Source: Chlamydoabsidia padenii (taxonomy: Eukaryota; Mucoromycota; Mucoromycetes; Mucorales; Cunninghamellaceae). Taken from it: a stretch of 64,000 nt of DNA. Shown here in pieces: positions 58,968 through 64,000 of the stretch. A model generated the notes under the pieces. The model ran no database searches. It saw only the letters and a list, made by a program, of their open reading frames with translations, and was not told the DNA's origin. The stretch is from NCBI GenBank assembly GCA_025330725.1, contig JAIWND010000003.1, positions 620,001 through 684,000 on the forward strand, read 5' to 3'. The translations under genes and the position numbers were made by a program. Every line of letters begins with the position of its first letter. Position 1 is the stretch's first letter.

Positions 58968-59006
58968 CACTTTAATCATTAGCATCCGTTAACAATTGAG
59001 CGAGTA
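58968..59006 (+). repeat. Dispersed repeat copy B (partner at 5385-5423)
   Basis: 34/39 identical to 5385-5423, same orientation, with weaker similarity upstream. No transposon protein is visible nearby. Confidence 0.7.
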
Positions 59007-59602
59007 GTACTCTTTCAAAATTCCGTGCTTACTTTCCCCGCGCCTAGTATTTCCCGTGTATATGGGGGTGGGGTCTTTTACCACCAGAGTGGCGGGATTT
59101 TAAATGACAAGTCTGCATGAATCTTTGCTCCATCAGCCTAGCCCATCTTTTGACAAGAGTATACCACGCTGGTGTCAATAGCTTTCAAATGTCAATGGGA
59201 ACACAACGTGTGGCAGGTTTCCGGAAATGAATCTTCCACGTGTCGGTGTTTGAAAATTAATTTAAGTTAAATGTTCCTGGTAAACAAAGCATACTCCAGG
59301 GTTCACCCAATGTGGAAGATGTAACTGTAACCTGACAAAATCCACAATGAATAATAGGTACTTCATATCCAGCAGATATCATGTTTGAGAAAGCCATGTT
59401 GAATTTCCTCACCGTATATTTCTCAGAATTCGTAGGCATGTAGTTAGGATGGGGTTCATGCAGGTACCAATTGAACGTTTTATTATGTAGGTGAATATGA
59501 ACTGTATAAACTTCTGAAATTCAGCATGGATATTTACCATACTGAATTAGTTTTTCACCATGAATAGAAAAATAAGAATTCGAGTCAGTGTAACGTTCAT
59601 AT

Positions 59603-59617
59603 GGCGGGATTCAAATT
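59603..59617 (+). promoter_or_regulatory. GC-box-like motif upstream of the Cys-rich secreted protein
   Basis: ggcgggattcaaatt, 94 bp upstream of the chosen ATG (59697). Confidence 0.45.
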
Positions 59618-59696
59618 CTGGACATAAATGTAGCCTGGTCTTTTACTTTCCTTTTTTTCTTCTTCTTTTCCTCCCATGTATATTATACCTATCACC

Positions 59697-60071
59697 ATGT
59701 CACGAACATTTTCATCATCATCTATATGTACCATCATCATTATCCTTTTATCCATCATCTCAATCACCATCGAAGCAATGACAGATCCATGCACAACGAA
59801 TTTTGATAAACAACAGTTAAAATGGCATAATGGCGAAATGGCAAATCAGTCATCCAAAAGTTGTCAAGAAGCATGCGCCGCACAACAGCAATGGGGTGAT
59901 ACTACCCAAGATACTAATGGGATGTGTGTGTTTGATCAATGTTACTGCACTGATGTTGGTATTGGTACCTGTCAAGATAACAACGATGAAGGATGCGATG
60001 ATATCTGTCAAAGCCTATCTTTAGATTGGGTGGGGGTTTGCTCTGATGGTGATTGTCATTGTCTTTTATAA
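59697..60071 (+). CDS. Secreted cysteine-rich protein with two defensin-like (CS-alpha-beta) cysteine patterns
   Basis: One intronless frame of 124 aa. ATG 59697 opens a signal peptide (a Ser-rich start, then ICTIIIILLSIISITIEA); an in-frame ATG at 59676 would only lengthen it. The mature part has 12 cysteines in two sets of six, each in the order C...CxxxC...C...CxC. Set 1 has DPC, the pair in SCQEACAA, then GMCVFDQCYC. Set 2 has GTC, the pair in GCDDICQS, then GVCSDGDCHC. This spacing is that of the cysteine-stabilised alpha-beta fold of defensins. The protein is acidic, unlike most membrane-active defensins. Antimicrobial, inhibitory or signalling roles are all possible; the fold is inferred from cysteine spacing alone. 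Confidence 0.68.
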   Translation: MSRTFSSSSICTIIIILLSIISITIEAMTDPCTTNFDKQQLKWHNGEMANQSSKSCQEACAAQQQWGDTTQDTNGMCVFDQCYCTDVGIGTCQDNNDEGCDDICQSLSLDWVGVCSDGDCHCLL

Positions 60072-60531
60072 ATCCATTATTTTCATTATGTACTATTTTT
60101 AGTTATCCAACACCCTTTCCATAGTTTACCCAACATACTTCCCCCCTCCTTTGATGTTATTATTACATTGTTATTCATCCTTTTTATATATAGTATATAG
60201 ACCATTATTTAATCTAATCCCTTTTACCATCATTTCTTCAACCCCTCTTTTTTAATAAAAACCAAGTGTATGATTTCAAAAACCCGCCGATGGAATCATG
60301 CATTGTCGTTTTTTTTTAGTCTTAACCTGTTTTGGACAAGTAGTTACTAATTGATCCATTTGTTTTATTTCATAAAAGATAATAACAGTATTGATATATA
60401 TATATATATATATATATATATCTGTATGTGGATGGGGATAAATGGAAAGTATAAAATTAAAAAGGTGTAGGGGGTAACAATGGGGAGTATACAATTATAA
60501 ACTACAGTACAGAGATAAACTTTAATCCTAT
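60072..60531. other. Convergent intergenic region with (AT)n microsatellite
   Basis: Contains the 3' flanks of two genes, AATAAA near 60254, tttcaaaaacccgcc (60274) and (TA)n at 60394-60421. No gene seen. Confidence 0.5.
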
Positions 60532-61833
60532 TCAATAGCGTAAAAGAGTATTGTCCGTCGTATGTTTCCATTTCGTCAAGGTCGTCCTTTCCTTTTTTAT
60601 GCCAGGGCAAGACCGAGCAATCATGATGCGCCGAGAATTACATGATCCGTTATCGTTGTTGTGTTGAATCCTTCCCATGTCCATCGACCGCATGCGAGCG
60701 TTGTTACTGTTGTCAATAGTGTTATTATCATTCGGCGCGAATCCCTGGAATGTTGTTGTTTTGAGCCATTCATCTGATACCTGTATCTTTTCTTCTTGAG
60801 GTTGTGGAGGTTTAACGAGTAAAAGGGCATCCAGATCGTAGTCTTTTGTTGAGATATTGTTGTAGAGTGTTTCTTCGCTTAGTCGAGGATCCAAAAATGG
60901 TAACGATTTGGTTGGAGCATATGTAAAAGAAGGATCCAATTGTTGCATGGTGGTTGCGTTCTTCACATCATCATTATCATTACCTTTACTGTTGTCGAGA
61001 GTATGTGATGGTCGGTCTAGTTTACAATGTGTATCAGATAAATAATATTTGTAGAATTGAATACTTGACTGTGCTGTAGATCGAATCGAGGACGAGAAAG
61101 ACGAAGGCGAGTTTGAGGTAGAAAAACATAGAACACAAAATAGCATCAACCAAAGGAAGCAGATCAAAATACCAGATAGCCACACAATATCCATAAGTAT
61201 ACAACTATTTAAAAAGATTAGTATCATACAATCATACCTATGTTTGTGGGAGAGGTGCTTGCTTTACCGATGATAGAGTGCAGGATATTTAGGATCATTG
61301 TAGAGAGCGCAGTGGACAAACATACCATTTGGAAACGTAGCATGTCGGTCTTCAAGTTGGACATTCAACCAAGGAGTTTTGTCATCAAGGATAATGCATG
61401 TAGCTAGAGTCACAATAAAAACGACCAAAGGAGTGAGTTTGATGATCCAGTTGTACCTTGAGGGTCGACTGTAAAGTGTGAGAATAGACAAGAGTAGGGC
61501 GACAAGGACAGAGAGAATGAAGGTAGCTGTCCAGATCCAACACTAACAAACAAAAGTAGAGTATAGTTGATTAGTCTCCTTCATATATATATATATATAT
61601 ATATTTCACATTCCAAGTGTTCCTTACCTGCCAATAAAAGTCATCTAAAAGAGATGCATTAAAAGAAGAAGAAGAAGACTAAGGCGAAAAAAATCATAAA
61701 TATTTTTATACGCATGATGTAAACCCCGCTATCCACCTACCGCCATTCCCAAAGTGGAAACCAAGTTTACAGTTATGCCAGTGCAACTGAATAGAGTGAT
61801 CAATGCATTCAAAATCAAGATCAATCGCATCAT
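60532..61833 (-). CDS. Four-helix membrane protein with long cytosolic tail, family unknown
   Basis: Four minus-strand exons (61833-61737, 61644-61628, 61542-61268, 61237-60532) give 364 aa. Four hydrophobic segments: LILILNALITLFSCTGI; WTATFILSVLVALLLSI; IIKLTPLVVFIVTLATCII; and a long one near residues 140-165 (WLSGILICFLWLMLFCVLCF). The topology resembles fungal MARVEL-type proteins, with a larger loop containing a Cys between helices 3 and 4. The ~190-residue tail is polar, Asn/Asp/Ser-rich. Exon 2 is only 17 nt (DFYWQ part). The start is less certain than the rest: upstream sequence has stops in all frames directly before the ATG at 61833, but a 5' non-coding exon is likely. Confidence 0.65.
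61583..61604. repeat. (AT)n microsatellite in an intron
   Basis: AT dinucleotide run within the intron between exons 2 and 3 of the four-helix membrane protein gene. Confidence 0.8.
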
Positions 61834-62102
61834 ATTATGTCAACCTATAATAATGTGATACAAAGCGACAATGTAATCACTGTTTATATACCTAATTCTA
61901 TTCAAAAGGAGGTAAAAGACAAGTGACAAGATCAATCCACCACCCCTATAAAATACAATAGAATAGGATATGTATGATTAAATTATTGATTCCATTCTTT
62001 ATTGAAGCCCCAATCCAATTTCCCATAATTTGTTAAAAAAGTGTTTCTTTATTGATAAAAGATAAACTAAAAAGTATAAAGGACTAAAACTAGATAAATT
62101 AT

Positions 62103-62753
62103 CTAAACACGAGAGGCCATGTCAAAGTACTTGGTAAGAGCACCCTTTTGAGGGACAAACTTGACGTAACAACCATCAGGAAGGAGCTTGCCTTCAGCAC
62201 GGGCAGTAACATAGTCTTCACGAGCCAAAGGAGTGAAACCCCACTTCTTGGAGATGATGATCTTTTGTTGACCAGGGAACTTGTACTTGCAACGACGGAG
62301 AGCTTCAATGACAGTAGCCTTGTTGGAATCCTTGGTACGGACAGAGAAGATGATTTGACCAATGTTGACACGAGCCACCAAACCGTTGGGCTTACCGAAA
62401 GCACCACGCATACCAGTTTGCAATCTATCGGCACCAGCACAAGACAACATTTTGTTGATACGGACAACGTGGTAAGGGTGGACACGGATACGCATGTGGA
62501 AGGAATCTTTACCAGAGGTCTTGGTCATGTATTTGTTACAACAGATACGACCGGCTTCGAGGGCTTCAGCAGACAATTGTTCGTATTCGTTGGAGACCAA
62601 ATGGATACAGAGAGGGAAGTCATCAACATGAGCCTTCTTGCGACCCAAATCATAGATTCTGATCTTGGCATCGGGGACACCACGGCAGTAACGAGACTTG
62701 GGGTAGGGCTTGTTCTTACAGTAACGGTAACAGCGAGCAGGACGGCGACCCAT
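62103..62753 (-). CDS. RPL10: 60S ribosomal protein L10 (uL16)
   Basis: A single uninterrupted minus-strand frame of 216 aa. It starts [20 protein letters not shown] and contains the highly conserved [54 protein letters not shown] and [18 protein letters not shown]. Length and sequence are those of eukaryotic L10, which joins the 60S subunit late, in the cytoplasm, near the P site. No intron interrupts the coding part. Codon choice is strongly biased (for example AAG, TTG), as expected for a highly expressed gene. Confidence 0.98.
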   Translation of the reverse strand: MGRRPARCYRYCKNKPYPKSRYCRGVPDAKIRIYDLGRKKAHVDDFPLCIHLVSNEYEQLSAEALEAGRICCNKYMTKTSGKDSFHMRIRVHPYHVVRINKMLSCAGADRLQTGMRGAFGKPNGLVARVNIGQIIFSVRTKDSNKATVIEALRRCKYKFPGQQKIIISKKWGFTPLAREDYVTARAEGKLLPDGCYVKFVPQKGALTKYFDMASRV

Positions 62754-63351
62754 TTTCTATTAATATAATAATAAAAAGAAAAGGTCATTAGTATATATCA
62801 GAGACAGAGGGGTATTAAACAAGCTATTAGAAGAATGGAGGGCAAGTGATTGAGGTTTGTTTAAGTTGCTTTTTACTGTAATATACAATAGTGGTGCTAT
62901 GTTTATTGGTTATCGAATGTTGGTGATCCTTTTAAATGCAGTGAAGTCATCTGGTGGGGGGTTTGACTTTTGTGAGACAAGAAGTGCTGACAAATCCAAG
63001 TATCGTTTGTCTTCTTTTTTTTTATATTGGTGTAGATTGTTGTTGCCATCCATCTATCCGTCCATTTATCCATCCATCCATCCATCCATCCATGTCCCAT
63101 ATACTAGAATACCATCCATCCTTCTATTTGCTTGTTCGATATAAACAAAAAAAGTATGGTGCTACTTACAAAAAAATAGATAAGAGTGAAGAAGGAAGGA
63201 AAAAAATGGAGGAGAAGAGAAAGGAGACTTTTGAGGTGAGGTAATTCAAATGCCGATATGGCGGGAAATGAAAATGAAAATTCTCTTTTTTTCTGTCTTC
63301 CTCTCCCCTTTTCAACTCCTTTTCTTTCCTCTTTTAATTTTGTGGCCAATC
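62754..63351. other. Divergent intergenic region between RPL10 and the RRM-protein gene
   Basis: Includes a (CCAT)n tract near 63046-63092 and purine-rich sequence. The GC-box-like motif ggcgggaaatgaaaat is at 63260-63275, 77-92 bp before the next ATG. No gene seen. Confidence 0.5.
63046..63092 (+). repeat. (CCAT)n tetranucleotide repeat
   Basis: Imperfect then perfect CCAT units between the divergent RPL10 and RRM-protein genes. Confidence 0.85.
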
Positions 63352-64000
63352 ATGTCTGAACAGTCGTCTCCTCGTATATCTCTACCCAATCCTTTACGAA
63401 ACATCAAGAAATACAAGGTAATTTATATAAAAAGATAATTATCAAGTAGCATCTAATCTTGTGTACCAACTTTTCTTGAAAAAAGGAATTTTCCTCAGCA
63501 CCAGCCTCACCCTCCTTCCTCCCCCAACAGGAGACGACTGTAGAAGATGCTAATGATGGTCCAATTGCTCTAGTCATAAAAAGTATTCCCTTCTCCTTGA
63601 AAAAAGATGATTTTTATTATCTTATGGTAAGAGTTTAAAAAAAGTAACCAATATATATATATATATATATATATCATTGTAGTACTAACTGTCCTGCTAT
63701 GTACCTTACCATAGAATATCAATGATATTCCTACACCTTATGCCCTCAACTATCACTTTGACAATGGTGTATTCCGTGGATTGGCCTTTGCGAATTATCG
63801 AACTAGTCAAGAAGCTAGTGCTGCCATCAATGGTCTTCATCGATTAGAATTGGGTGGAAGAAGATTACGTGTGGAACTCAAAAAGCCAGTATCCTATGGA
63901 CAGTCATCAAGAGATATGGATCACAATAATGATCGTCACAATCAACAACGGCCATCAAGACATCGTCAAGGATGTAAGGATACTATAACTACTAGGATAG
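63352..64000 (+). CDS. RRM RNA-binding protein of the Pin4/Cip1 type (3' end outside window)
   Basis: Three exons are visible (63352-63417, 63531-63626, 63715-63973), then a donor at 63974; the gene continues beyond the window. The first 22 residues contain SSPRISLPNPLRNIKKYK. The RRM covers about residues 33-105: RNP2-like ALVIKSIPFSL, the segment IPTPYALNYHFDNGVFRG, RNP1-like GLAFANYRT, and LELGGRRLRVELKKPV. The PYALNYHFDNGVFRGLAFAN stretch is typical of fungal Pin4 and S. pombe Cip1/Cip2, which act in mRNA regulation under stress and cell-cycle control. The part seen ends in a polar Arg/Gln/His-rich segment. An (AT)n microsatellite at 63651-63674 lies in intron 2. Confidence 0.88.

Larger units (their letters stand above)
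58561..59696. other. 1.1-kb intergenic region with repeat copy B and motif copies
   Basis: Contains AATAAA (58686) ending the seven-helix gene, the repeat at 58968-59006, a motif at 59091 (ggcgggattttaaatg) and another at 59603. No gene seen. Confidence 0.5.

Noticed and set aside
62148..62768. Plus-strand open frame of 206 codons opposite RPL10
   Set aside because: It arises from the strong codon bias of RPL10, which leaves the opposite strand free of stops; it has no family resemblance.
63046..63092. Regular CCAT repeats as a possible CRISPR-like array
   Set aside because: Simple tetranucleotide microsatellite without spacers, in a eukaryotic genome.

Overview
This is nuclear DNA of a filamentous fungus, most likely an early-diverging one (Mucoromycota, Mucorales-like). 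The genes carry many short introns of about 50-95 nt with GTAAG donors and TAG or CAG acceptors after T-rich tracts. The window is AT-rich, with long A/T runs and CAA/CAT-rich low-complexity coding segments. Recognisable genes include fungal housekeeping genes (ARC1, TAL1, LRG1, MAF1, UBR1, POM33, AGX1, SEC66, RPL10). The genus cannot be named from the sequence alone. All exon maps were built by hand from splice sites and reading-frame continuity, and the total coding length was checked to be a multiple of three for every complete gene.

Layout. 1-4.9 kb: the tail of an acidic unknown protein, an Arc1-type tRNA-binding cofactor and an aldo-keto reductase. 5-12 kb: a poorer region with a decayed Tnp2-like transposase, a coiled-coil gene, a mitochondrial ribosomal protein gene and two decayed genes. 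12-26 kb: a dense + strand block (BTB/CAP-Gly protein, secreted protein, transaldolase, RNase H-like protein, Lrg1 RhoGAP) with a minus-strand peroxisomal acyl-CoA thioesterase inside it. 26-32 kb: a membrane-anchored coiled-coil gene, decayed sequence and a Mutator-like element with an intact transposase and matching terminal inverted repeats. 32-47 kb: minus-strand genes for an MFS transporter, a C2H2 zinc-finger protein, MAF1 and a very large UBR1. 47-49 kb: a divergent pair, a small protein resembling the bacterial RNase P protein RnpA and a Pom33/TMEM33 protein. 49-64 kb: AGX1, SEC66, a seven-helix membrane protein, a cysteine-rich secreted protein with two defensin-like cysteine patterns, a four-helix membrane protein, RPL10 and the start of an RRM protein, separated by gene-poor stretches.

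No pathway cluster is evident; this is ordinary mixed fungal gene order. Translation and RNA metabolism are well represented (ARC1, mitochondrial ribosomal protein, MAF1, RnpA-like, RPL10, RRM protein). The observations I think deserve most attention are: (1) a short GC-box-like motif, close to GGCGGGATTTGAAAT, in either orientation about 65-190 bp upstream of most of the start codons; (2) the nuclear RnpA-like gene; (3) the tandem CS-alpha-beta-like secreted protein; (4) the apparently catalytically dead RNase H-like protein; and (5) the structurally complete Mutator-like element.
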